A stretch of 64,000 bases of DNA from Pokkaliibacter sp046614695 (GTDB lineage Bacteria; Pseudomonadota; Gammaproteobacteria; Pseudomonadales; Balneatricaceae): the NCBI RefSeq assembly GCF_046614695.1, contig NZ_JBKKHQ010000012.1:248001-312000 (forward strand). The letters are read 5' to 3'. The notes under the pieces are model-generated. The model was given only the letters and a program-made list of their open reading frames with translations. It did not search any database and was not told the DNA's origin. The position numbers and the translations under genes are program-made. This document shows, one piece after another, positions 51,427-59,854 of the stretch (position 1 is the stretch's first letter; each line of letters starts with the position of its first letter).

Positions 51427-53334
51427 ATGAGCAATAAGGATTACAACGCCCAGGCGATCGAAGTTCTCAGCGGTCTTGATCCCGTTCGTAAACGTCCCGG
51501 CATGTATACCGAAACCGACCGCCCAAACCATTTGGCGCAGGAGGTTATCGACAACTCAGTGGACGAGGCGCTGGCCGGTCATGCTGATCAGATTGAAGTG
51601 ACGGTCTATGCCGATGGCGCACTGAGTGTCACGGATAATGGCCGCGGCATGCCGGTGGATATCCATCCTGAGCATGGTGTCAGCGGCGTTGAACTGATCC
51701 TCACTAAACTCCATGCCGGGGGGAAATTCTCTCAGGGCAACTACCAGTTCTCCGGTGGTTTGCACGGTGTGGGTGTCTCTGTCGTGAATGCCCTGTCCAA
51801 ACATCTGGAAGTGGAAATCAAACGCGGCGGTAAGGTGTATCGCATTACTTTTGCCGATGGCCACAAGCTCAGCGAGCTGGAGGAAATCGGTACCTGCGGC
51901 GTGCGTAATACCGGCACCAAGGTACGCTTCCTGCCGGATGCCAGCTATTTTGACTCGGCCAAATACAGCATTAGCCGTTTGAAGCACCTGTTGCGGGCGA
52001 AAGCAGTGCTTTGCTCCGGGCTTAAGATCGTCCTGATTGACCAAACCAAAGGTGAGACTCAGGAGGAGCGTTTTGAGTGGTGTTATCAGGATGGTCTGAC
52101 GGACTATCTTGCTCAGGCCGCCAGCGAGTTTGTGACCCTGCCGGAGGAACCCTTTGTGGGCCAGTTTGCCGGCGAGCAGGAAGCCGTTGAATGGGCGGTG
52201 CACTGGTTGCCGGAAGGCGGTGACTTGCTGACCGAATCCTACGTGAACCTGATCCCGACTATTCAGGGCGGTACTCACGTGAATGGTTTTCGTACTGGCT
52301 TGCTGGAGGCGATGCGCGAGTTCTGTGAATTCCGCAATTTGCTACCCCGCGGCATGAAGCTGACGCCGGAAGATATCTGGAATCAGTGTGCCTATGTGCT
52401 GTCGGTAAAAATGCATGATCCGCAGTTTGCCGGACAGACCAAGGAACGCCTCAGTTCCCGGCAGTGTGCTCCCTTTGTCTCGGGTGTGGTCAAGGATGCG
52501 TTCAGTCTGTGGCTGAACAAACATATCGAGCAGGCCGAGAAGTTGGCGGAACTCTGTATCAGCCATGCTCAGAGTCGTATGAAGGCGGCTAAGAAGGTCG
52601 TTCGCAAGAAGGTGACTCAGGGGCCTGCGTTGCCCGGTAAGCTGGCGGACTGCTCCGGTAATGATGCTCTGGCCTCGGAACTCTTTCTGGTGGAAGGGGA
52701 CTCAGCGGGTGGTTCGGCCAAGCAGGCGCGAGACCGTGAGTTTCAGGCGGTGATGCCACTGCGCGGGAAAATTCTGAATACTTGGGAAGTTGATTCCGGT
52801 GAGATTCTTGCCTCTCAGGAAGTGCATGATATTGCCGTCGCCATCGGTGTTGATCCCGGTGTGGAGGATCTTGGCAGCCTGCGCTATGGCAAAGTCTGTA
52901 TTCTTGCCGATGCGGACTCCGATGGTCTGCACATCGCGACGTTACTCTGCGCCCTCTTTGTGAAGCACTTCCCGGCGCTGGTGAAGGCAGGACATGTGTT
53001 TGTCGCCATGCCTCCGCTTTACCGGGTCGACCTTGGTAAAGAGGTATTTTATGCTCTCGATGAAGCCGAGCGTGATGGCATTCTTGATCGCATCAAGGCT
53101 GAGAAAAAGCGTGGTCAGGTGCAAGTGACGCGCTTTAAAGGTCTGGGTGAAATGAACCCTCTGCAGCTGCGTGAAACCACGATGGCACGGGATACCCGCC
53201 GTCTGGTGCAGCTGTATCTGGAAGAGGGCGATGAGACCGCTGAAGTGATGGATATGCTTTTGGCGAAAAAACGTTCTTCGGACCGTAAGAGCTGGCTTGA
53301 GTCCAAGGGTAACCTGGCGGATATCGCCGTTTAA
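51427..53334 (+). CDS. parE: DNA topoisomerase IV subunit B
   Basis: ParE is the ATPase subunit of topoisomerase IV, which decatenates daughter chromosomes together with ParC. The 635-residue protein begins with the GHKL ATPase domain (DNSVDEALAGHADQIEV, DNGRGMPVDIHPEHG, GGLHGVGVSVVNALS). The TOPRIM domain has LVEGDSAGGSAKQARDREFQAVMPLRGKILNTWE and LADADSDGLHI, and the C-terminus has RFKGLGEMNPLQLRETTM. It is the last gene of the nudF block, and a strong terminator follows. ParC lies 6.5 kb downstream on the same strand. Confidence 0.97.
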   Translation: MSNKDYNAQAIEVLSGLDPVRKRPGMYTETDRPNHLAQEVIDNSVDEALAGHADQIEVTVYADGALSVTDNGRGMPVDIHPEHGVSGVELILTKLHAGGKFSQGNYQFSGGLHGVGVSVVNALSKHLEVEIKRGGKVYRITFADGHKLSELEEIGTCGVRNTGTKVRFLPDASYFDSAKYSISRLKHLLRAKAVLCSGLKIVLIDQTKGETQEERFEWCYQDGLTDYLAQAASEFVTLPEEPFVGQFAGEQEAVEWAVHWLPEGGDLLTESYVNLIPTIQGGTHVNGFRTGLLEAMREFCEFRNLLPRGMKLTPEDIWNQCAYVLSVKMHDPQFAGQTKERLSSRQCAPFVSGVVKDAFSLWLNKHIEQAEKLAELCISHAQSRMKAAKKVVRKKVTQGPALPGKLADCSGNDALASELFLVEGDSAGGSAKQARDREFQAVMPLRGKILNTWEVDSGEILASQEVHDIAVAIGVDPGVEDLGSLRYGKVCILADADSDGLHIATLLCALFVKHFPALVKAGHVFVAMPPLYRVDLGKEVFYALDEAERDGILDRIKAEKKRGQVQVTRFKGLGEMNPLQLRETTMARDTRRLVQLYLEEGDETAEVMDMLLAKKRSSDRKSWLESKGNLADIAV

Positions 53335-53375
53335 CCTGATGCCTTACTTAGGCTGTTCGTGATTCGTTGTTTATG

Positions 53376-53412
53376 AAAAGTCCCTGTCAGAGGTTGGCAG
53401 GGACTTTTTTTT
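53376..53412 (+). terminator. Rho-independent terminator of parE
   Basis: A perfect 11-bp stem (AAAAGTCCCTG / CAGGGACTTTT) with an 11-base loop is followed by a T-run, 41 bases after the parE stop. Confidence 0.93.
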
Positions 53413-53437
53413 GCCAAGCGACTTCGCCGTTATTGGC

Positions 53438-53833
53438 TCAGTGAGTCATGCTCAGATGTTCTGACCAGAGGCTTCGAATCTGGTTCGCCAGCTCCATGGG
53501 GTTGAAGGGCTTGATGATAACACCCGCGGCCCCCAGTTCCTGATAGGACTCGACTTCCTGCGGCTGAACCTTGGCGGTCATAAAGGCCACCGGAATTTCA
53601 TTCAGATCAACCAGTGCCTTGAGCTTCTCTAATGTGGCCGGGCCATCAATACCGGGCATCATGACATCCAGCAGAATAAAGTCTGGCTGGTAATCCCGTA
53701 CTTTACTCAGCGCCTCCTGACCGGAACTGCAGGTCATGACTTCAAAACCACCGACATTGCACAGGGCCACGCGGGCGACGGCCTGAATCGAAGGATCATC
53801 TTCAATGTGCATGATCTTGGTGAGCTGATGCAT
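53438..53833 (-). CDS. CheY-like single-domain response regulator
   Basis: The 131-residue protein is a lone receiver domain. The acidic pocket is in HIEDDPS (residues 10-13), the phospho-acceptor aspartate is in FILLDVMMPGIDG near residue 56, the switch threonine is in AFMTAK, and the lysine is in IIKPFNP. There is no output domain, so it acts by protein contact. It is downstream of the CHASE-PAS histidine kinase on the same strand, with about 143 bases between, and they probably form a pair. Confidence 0.93.
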   Translation of the reverse strand: MHQLTKIMHIEDDPSIQAVARVALCNVGGFEVMTCSSGQEALSKVRDYQPDFILLDVMMPGIDGPATLEKLKALVDLNEIPVAFMTAKVQPQEVESYQELGAAGVIIKPFNPMELANQIRSLWSEHLSMTH

Positions 53834-53976
53834 TCCGTGTCCTCCATAGCTCGCAGACGGAGCTACCGGCTTAGTCGTCGATGATTGTCATAGGCTACTG
53901 CTTCTGATGACGTGGGCTGTTAATCCAGCCTAGCACACCTTTTTATATGCCGCCTGACAGGCGCTGAGCCAAGGTT

Positions 53977-55956
53977 TCAGGAGCTGGTTTTTAGCGTGGC
54001 CCGAGTGCGTCGCTCAAGCGCTACAGGGAGGGACACCCAGAAAGTGGTGCCTTCGCCGATGACGGTGTCATAACCGACAGAGCCATACATCCGCTCGGCC
54101 AGTTCCCGGCAGATCGACAGGCCCAGTCCGGTACCTCCCTTGTTGCGGGTGCTGGAGGAATCAGCCTGAGAAAACTTGGAGAAAACCTTGTCCTGAAACT
54201 CGGCAGGGATGCCCGGCCCCTGGTCGGTCACGCTGATGCGTACATATTCCCCTTCCAGCCGGGCATGCACCTGAACGTCACTGCCTGCGGGGGAAAACTT
54301 TGAGGCATTGGAGAGGTAGTTGGCGAGAATCTGCTGCAGACGACTACGGTCGACTTCAGCCTCGACATTGGCCACATCGGTGACCTTGAGCGTGACCTGA
54401 TGCTGAGTGGCATAAGCCTGGGTGCTTTCCACCGCTTTGCGCAATGCCTCCGGGATCGAGACCGCTTCAAGGCGGAATTGCATCTTGCCTGCCAGCAGTT
54501 TTTCCATATCCAGCAGGTCATTAATGAGTTCCCCAAGGCGCAGGCTGTTCTCATGGGCAATACGCAGCAGCGGCTCCATTGCTTCCGGAATCGGCCCTAC
54601 TGCGCCGCCCTGAATTAAGCCAAGGCTACCGCTGATGGAAGTGAGCGGTGTGCGCAGTTCATGACTGACGGTGGAGACAAAGTCGCGCTTCATGCTCTCA
54701 ACGCGTTTCAGCTCTGACAGATCCTGGACCTGCACCAGCAGATAGGCTTTGCCGCCCATGGACTCCAGTAGCGCGCCACTTTCCCAGACATAGAGCCATT
54801 CTTCATTGGGCAGGCGGTAGCGCCGTTCCATTTCATAGTTGCGTTGCTCGCCGGAGATGATGCTGGAAAGCAGCTTGAGGAACTGATGCTGGTCTTCGGA
54901 ATGACTGAGCCTGGTTAATGGAAGGTGGTTCAGTTCTTCAGGGCTGCGTTGCAAAAGCGCACAAAATGCCGGGTTGGCGATGCGCCAATTGCCATCCAGT
55001 TCAATGACCGCGATTCCCTGAGGTGCCGTTTCAAAGACCCTGACGAACTGCTCCTGACTGTCCTGCAGGGCGAGGGTCATATTCTGCTGGGCACGATTAC
55101 TGCGGATCAGGCCAAAGGTCAGCAGCGCCAGCATGGAGGCGGTAACCACGACGATCAAATGGGAGAGCGCCATAAATTCGGCGTCTTGTGGTGCCTTCGG
55201 AAAGACGCTTAAAGACCAGTGGGTGTTGGCGGAAATGATGCTGGTTTCCAGCCGGATTGAAGGGTTTTCCACCGGGTTGATGTGCAGAGAGTGCGCCTCT
55301 TCGTCCTCAAGATTGACCAGATCCACACCGATTTTCAGGCTGTCGGCACGGCGCTTAAGAATCTCACTGAATAAATCCGCATTGATGACCGTACTGACCA
55401 GGCCCCAGTAGCGGCCATCATTGAGGAATACGGGTACCCGATAGATCAGGCCGATGCCGCCTTGCTTCAAATTGAGGGGGCCTGCCAGAGTCGGGCGATG
55501 CTCCTGTATGGAGCGTTTAACGCTGGGCCACTGCTGGGGTTGTTCCGGGTAATACAGCCCCAGTGCCGCCTCGTTGCCTTTCATGGGGTAGATGTAGCTG
55601 ATGCGGTTGCCCGGTGCGAGGCCGATGTTGCGGATAAGCCGCCCCTGCTTCAGCAGTCCTTCCATCCAGGGTTTGAGCTCGTTGATATCCAGCTCACCAT
55701 GCTGCGCCTGAATGTAAGAGACCAGTGCGGTGGCCAGATGCAGGGTCGCACTCAGCTCGGCATCAACCAGTGTGCGAACCTGCCCCAGCTTGGCTTGCAG
55801 CTCCTGCTGGTACTGACTCTCGCTGCGTGAGCGCTCCTGCAGGAGGAAGGCCTCGCCCAGCACCAACGCCAGCAATAGCACCAGCACAGCCTGCCAGACT
55901 CCCAGCAGGCGCGATGGCTTCTCGTTGGCTAAGTTGGACTGCTGGCGTAGCGGCAT
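53977..55956 (-). CDS. Membrane sensor histidine kinase (CHASE-PAS-HisKA-HATPase)
   Basis: The 659-residue kinase has a first transmembrane helix (about 17-40), a periplasmic CHASE domain with LIRNIGLAPGNRISYIYPMKGNEAALGL and GLIYRVPVF, a second helix near 285-305, and a PAS domain (FETAPQGIAVIELDGNWRIANPAF). The HisKA phospho-histidine is in TVSHELRTPLTSISGS and the ATPase motifs are LANYLSNASKFSP, DQGPGIP and GGTGLGLSICREL. I chose ATG 55956 behind AGGAG; the frame open to 56109 is rejected. The CheY-like gene next to it is the likely partner. The ligand of the CHASE domain is unknown. Confidence 0.92.
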   Translation of the reverse strand: MPLRQQSNLANEKPSRLLGVWQAVLVLLLALVLGEAFLLQERSRSESQYQQELQAKLGQVRTLVDAELSATLHLATALVSYIQAQHGELDINELKPWMEGLLKQGRLIRNIGLAPGNRISYIYPMKGNEAALGLYYPEQPQQWPSVKRSIQEHRPTLAGPLNLKQGGIGLIYRVPVFLNDGRYWGLVSTVINADLFSEILKRRADSLKIGVDLVNLEDEEAHSLHINPVENPSIRLETSIISANTHWSLSVFPKAPQDAEFMALSHLIVVVTASMLALLTFGLIRSNRAQQNMTLALQDSQEQFVRVFETAPQGIAVIELDGNWRIANPAFCALLQRSPEELNHLPLTRLSHSEDQHQFLKLLSSIISGEQRNYEMERRYRLPNEEWLYVWESGALLESMGGKAYLLVQVQDLSELKRVESMKRDFVSTVSHELRTPLTSISGSLGLIQGGAVGPIPEAMEPLLRIAHENSLRLGELINDLLDMEKLLAGKMQFRLEAVSIPEALRKAVESTQAYATQHQVTLKVTDVANVEAEVDRSRLQQILANYLSNASKFSPAGSDVQVHARLEGEYVRISVTDQGPGIPAEFQDKVFSKFSQADSSSTRNKGGTGLGLSICRELAERMYGSVGYDTVIGEGTTFWVSLPVALERRTRATLKTSS

Positions 55957-56262
55957 TCGCTGCTCCTGTGATGGAAACGGTCTGCAGTGACAGAGACTGG
56001 TTTCAGTATAGTTAGCCTGTGGCGTTAAGTGCCAAACCTGCCATGGAGGTGTTGGCGTCGGACAGGGTGCCAGACTGCGTCGTTGTATTTGCTGAATACT
56101 GCGTTGCATGGGCTGAGAGGCTAAGTCGGCGATACTTGATCCAGATCAATTCGCTTGTCGCCGTAACCCTTCAGCGCTGGCCTTTAACGGGTTTGCCTGA
56201 AAGATAGGCTTTAATAACAATGCACTATAGTACGTATAACCTCCAATTACAGAGTCTTCTTA
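55957..56262. other. Divergent intergenic region between the histidine kinase and GGDEF-EAL genes
   Basis: This 306-base gap holds the promoters of both divergent genes and the FNR/Anr box at 56136-56149. No gene is supported. I could not assign clear -10/-35 elements to either side. Confidence 0.55.
56136..56149 (+). promoter_or_regulatory. Perfect FNR/Anr box
   Basis: TTGAT-CCAG-ATCAA matches the palindromic FNR/Anr consensus TTGAT-N4-ATCAA at every specified base. It lies 113 bases upstream of the GGDEF-EAL gene and about 180 bases upstream of the histidine kinase gene on the other strand. It suggests oxygen-dependent control of one or both genes. Confidence 0.75.
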
Positions 56263-58701
56263 ATGAGCACTTCAACGCAGGAATCGGTCTCGCCGATTCA
56301 GGCTCTCTACAGCCTTCAAAGCCCGCGCTTGCTGATTATTTCGTTATTGGTCGTGCTGGTGACCCTACTGCTGGCAACAGCCACTTACCACTGGCACGCT
56401 GCAGATGATGAGTCTGCGCCTGCATTGGCGGCTCAGACTCTCCCTCTTGAGGTGGTGGCGCGACGGATCAGCAGTGGCTGGCATGAGCGCTCCCAATGGC
56501 TGGTGGCCAGTGCGCCGATCAGTCAGCGTTGTACTCAGGCGCGACAACACTCGGCGCCCTTTGCGATTGTTCTGCAGCAAGATGTTCTGACGTTGTGTGA
56601 GTTTGGTTCCCCTGAGGCGATTCGTTCGGCTCAGTTCTCCGTGGAGGAGGTGCTTGAAGGTGTTACCGGCGATGATCGGGGTTCGGCCTCTCCAACACTG
56701 TTGATAGGTCTTCATGTGAGGGGTTACACCAGTGATAGCTGGCTGGGCATGGCCACTCACTCTGACGCTCAGCGCGATGAGCAGCGAGAACTGTTGAAGC
56801 GTTATCAGCGAGCTCAACAGGGAGAAACCCAGTTCAATGGTGAGAGTGCACCGCTGAGTCTGGTCTATACCCTGACAGATGAAGCGTTACAGGGGCTGGA
56901 AGTGATGGGTCTTCAGGATGCCGCCCCGTCTTCGTCATTACTGCTTCTGCCCGGGTACGCCCTGGTGTTGCTGACGGTCGTGTTGCTGGGGCTGTTGGTG
57001 TTGTTGGTAATGGGGCACCGTAGTGAGCATCAGCGCCGATTGCTGGTGGCGGCGTTGAGTGCGGCAGCCAATGCCGTGTTTATTACTGACTGGCGCGGAC
57101 GGATTATCTGGGTGAACCGGGCCTTTGAGAAACTGACGGGCTACACCCGTGAGTTTGCTGTGGGTAAAGAACCGTCGATTCTTAATTCGGGCAAGCAAAG
57201 CACCCATTTCTATCAGCGCTTCTGGACGACCATTGCCAAGGGCGAAGTCTGGCAGGGAGAGGTGGTCAACAAAACCCATGAAGGCGAGCTGATCACCGTC
57301 AATCAGACCGTTACTCCGCTGCTCAATAGCCAGCATCAGCCGCGTTACTATGTCGCCATCCATGAGAACATCACTGAGCAAAAGCGCACCGAGCAGCGTG
57401 CGCTCTATCTTGCCCGCCACGATACTCTGACCCATTTGCCGAACCGGCACTGGTTTCATGAACTGCTGCAGGAGGCGCTGGAAACCAGTGACCATCTGGG
57501 GCTTATCTATCTGGATCTTGATCGCTTCAAGGAAGTGAATGACAGTCTCGGCCACCCGGCGGGGGATGCTTTACTTATAACGCTGGCTAACCGCTTTCGT
57601 GCCATTTTGCCCGGAGGTGATTTGCTGGCGAGGCTGGGGGGTGATGAGTTTGCCTTTATCGTTCGTTCCTGTCGGGATGAAAATGAACTGGCGGTAATGG
57701 CCTCACAGCTACTGCAGGTGATCCGCGAGCCGAGCTACTGGCACCATCAGCAACTGTCGATCAGCGCCAGCCTTGGCGTTGTGTGCAGCGCACCGGATAT
57801 GGATGCTGCCATGCTGGTGCAGGCCGCCGAACTGGCCATGTACAACGCCAAGGAAAGTCGCAGCGGCTATGCCTTCTTTGATGTCAGTCTGAGTGAACGT
57901 CTCAAGCGCAAGAATTATCTTGAGCAGAAATTGCGTCAGGCGCTGGAGCATGAGGGCCGTGGTCTGTGGATTACCCTGCAGCCGCAGCTCAGTCTCGAGA
58001 CAGGCGAGCTGGTGGGAGCGGAAGTGCTGGTGCGCTGGGAAGAAGCCAGTCCGGGGGAGTTTGTGCCTCTGGCCGAGGGCAGTGATCTTATCCTGACGCT
58101 GGGCGACTGGATCATGGAAGAATCGCTCAAGGCCTTATGCGCGCTGGATCAGCAGCATATTGTCCTACCGCGGCTGTCGATTAATTTCTCCGCCGCACAG
58201 TTACAGCGTATTCCGGTGGCGGATCGTCTTTATGAGCTGATTTGCCGTTACGGTATTGACCCTCAACGCATTGAGGTGGAAATCACAGAGACCGCACTGA
58301 TGCAGCCCGGTGAACAGGTACGGGAAAATATTGCGACCCTTCGCAAGCTGGGCATTGGTCTCGCGCTCGATGATTTCGGCACCGGCTACTCCTCTTTATC
58401 CATGTTGAAAGACTGGCCGGTACAAGTGGTAAAAATTGATACCTCCTTTGTGCGCGAGATTGGCATATCCTCAACGGCTGAAACCATTATTCGCGGCATG
58501 ATCGCCATGACCGGCAGTATGGGTTTGAATGTGGTTGCCGAAGGCATCGAGGAACCTGCTCAGCGGGACTTCCTGCGCGCCTGCGGTTGTGACATGGGGC
58601 AGGGCTACCTTTTTGCCAAACCTCTGGCGCCTTCCACCTTTGTACAGTACTGCCGACAGCTATCCATAGCCGAGCCTTTGGACATCAACAGGAATATATA
58701 G
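56263..58701 (+). CDS. Membrane PAS-GGDEF-EAL protein, cyclic-di-GMP turnover
   Basis: The 812-residue protein has two transmembrane helices (about 23-45 and 226-250) around a periplasmic region of unknown fold, then PAS (FITDWRGRIIWVNRAFEKLTGY), GGDEF (DTLTHLPNRHWFHEL, LDRFKEVNDSLGH, LGGDEFAFI) and EAL. The EAL domain has AEVLVRWEE, FSINFSAAQL-type Asn, EVEITETALM, LDDFGTGYSSL, VVKIDTSFV, VVAEGIEE and GQGYLFAKPL, so both catalytic domains look intact. The EAL motif reads EVL, still with the catalytic Glu. A perfect FNR/Anr box upstream suggests oxygen control. The metallopeptidase gene follows four bases after the stop. Confidence 0.94.
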   Translation: MSTSTQESVSPIQALYSLQSPRLLIISLLVVLVTLLLATATYHWHAADDESAPALAAQTLPLEVVARRISSGWHERSQWLVASAPISQRCTQARQHSAPFAIVLQQDVLTLCEFGSPEAIRSAQFSVEEVLEGVTGDDRGSASPTLLIGLHVRGYTSDSWLGMATHSDAQRDEQRELLKRYQRAQQGETQFNGESAPLSLVYTLTDEALQGLEVMGLQDAAPSSSLLLLPGYALVLLTVVLLGLLVLLVMGHRSEHQRRLLVAALSAAANAVFITDWRGRIIWVNRAFEKLTGYTREFAVGKEPSILNSGKQSTHFYQRFWTTIAKGEVWQGEVVNKTHEGELITVNQTVTPLLNSQHQPRYYVAIHENITEQKRTEQRALYLARHDTLTHLPNRHWFHELLQEALETSDHLGLIYLDLDRFKEVNDSLGHPAGDALLITLANRFRAILPGGDLLARLGGDEFAFIVRSCRDENELAVMASQLLQVIREPSYWHHQQLSISASLGVVCSAPDMDAAMLVQAAELAMYNAKESRSGYAFFDVSLSERLKRKNYLEQKLRQALEHEGRGLWITLQPQLSLETGELVGAEVLVRWEEASPGEFVPLAEGSDLILTLGDWIMEESLKALCALDQQHIVLPRLSINFSAAQLQRIPVADRLYELICRYGIDPQRIEVEITETALMQPGEQVRENIATLRKLGIGLALDDFGTGYSSLSMLKDWPVQVVKIDTSFVREIGISSTAETIIRGMIAMTGSMGLNVVAEGIEEPAQRDFLRACGCDMGQGYLFAKPLAPSTFVQYCRQLSIAEPLDINRNI

Positions 58702-58705
58702 GGAT

Positions 58706-59785
58706 ATGAAAATTTTCCAGTGCCAGTGCTGTGGTCAGCGGCTTTATTTTGAAAACACCCATTGTGAGCAGTGTGGTGCGACGCTGGGCTTTATCCCCTC
58801 ACGCTCTCGTTTGGTGGCGCTGGCTCCTGCCGAGATGGCGGGCAGTTTTCATGTGGTCGATGAGCCTCAGGGGGTGGCGTGGCGTTTCTGCTCAAACCAC
58901 CAGCAAGGTGTCTGTAACTGGCTGGTTCCGGAGAGTCAGGCGGAAGAATTCTGTCCGGCGTGCGCCCTGAACCGGACGATCCCTGATCTTTCCGTGCCCG
59001 CCCATCATGAGCGCTGGAAAGCCATTGAGATGGCGAAGCACCGTCTGGTCTACGGTCTGATTCGTCTGGGGTTACCGCTGGAGAGTAGCCTTGAGGATCA
59101 TGCGCTGGAGTTTGATTTTCTGGCCCCTGATGCTGAAGCGCCGGTGATGACCGGGCATGCGAACGGTCTGATCACCCTCAATATTGAAGAAGCCGACTCC
59201 GCCAGTCGTGAGCAAATGCGACAGCAAATGGCAGAGCCCTATCGCACACTGCTTGGCCATCTTCGTCATGAAATTGGTCACTTCTACTGGGATGAATTGC
59301 TCCAGACCGAAGAGCGTCGTGATGCTTTTCGTGCCCTGTTTGGCGATGAGCGCGAGGATTATGGCCAGGCCCTGAATCGACATTATGAAAACGGTACTCC
59401 TGCGGGGTGGGAAAATACCTGGATCAGCGCCTATGCCAGTGCTCATCCCTGGGAAGACTGGGCTGAAACCTGGGCGCACTATCTGCACATGATCGATACG
59501 CTGGAGACGGCCCATGTCTTTGGTGTGAGTGTCGAGCCGCAGGTCGCCGATGAGGATGAAAGCGAAACCGATATCCGTCTTGATCCTTACCGCACCCCGG
59601 AATTTGATGAGCTGTTTGAGGACTGGCTACCTCTGACCTTTGCGGTGAACAGCCTCAACCGCAGTATGGGACAACCTGATCTCTATCCCTTCGTGGTTGC
59701 GCCCAAAGTCCTTGAAAAGCTTCGCTTTATTCACGACCTGATTCGCGAAACCCGACGTGCCCGCGCGCGGCAGGAGCTGGTCTAA
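58706..59785 (+). CDS. Zinc-ribbon metallopeptidase-like protein (HExxH)
   Basis: The 359-residue protein starts with a four-cysteine zinc ribbon (CQCCGQRLYFENTHCEQCG) and has further cysteines at FCSNHQQGVCNW and FCPACAL. The metal-protease motif HEIGHFYWDEL lies near residue 190, and the later block HPWEDWAETWAHYLHM provides a possible third ligand. This fits the putative zinc-binding peptidase family (DUF2248). No signal peptide is present. It begins four bases after the GGDEF-EAL stop and is probably co-transcribed with it. Substrate and activity are unproven. Confidence 0.82.
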   Translation: MKIFQCQCCGQRLYFENTHCEQCGATLGFIPSRSRLVALAPAEMAGSFHVVDEPQGVAWRFCSNHQQGVCNWLVPESQAEEFCPACALNRTIPDLSVPAHHERWKAIEMAKHRLVYGLIRLGLPLESSLEDHALEFDFLAPDAEAPVMTGHANGLITLNIEEADSASREQMRQQMAEPYRTLLGHLRHEIGHFYWDELLQTEERRDAFRALFGDEREDYGQALNRHYENGTPAGWENTWISAYASAHPWEDWAETWAHYLHMIDTLETAHVFGVSVEPQVADEDESETDIRLDPYRTPEFDELFEDWLPLTFAVNSLNRSMGQPDLYPFVVAPKVLEKLRFIHDLIRETRRARARQELV

Positions 59786-59854
59786 AGACTGTGCATTCTT
59801 ACAGTAGTCGCTATACAATGCCCCTTTCGTGAAAGTCCGGCAGTGAAGGATTCT

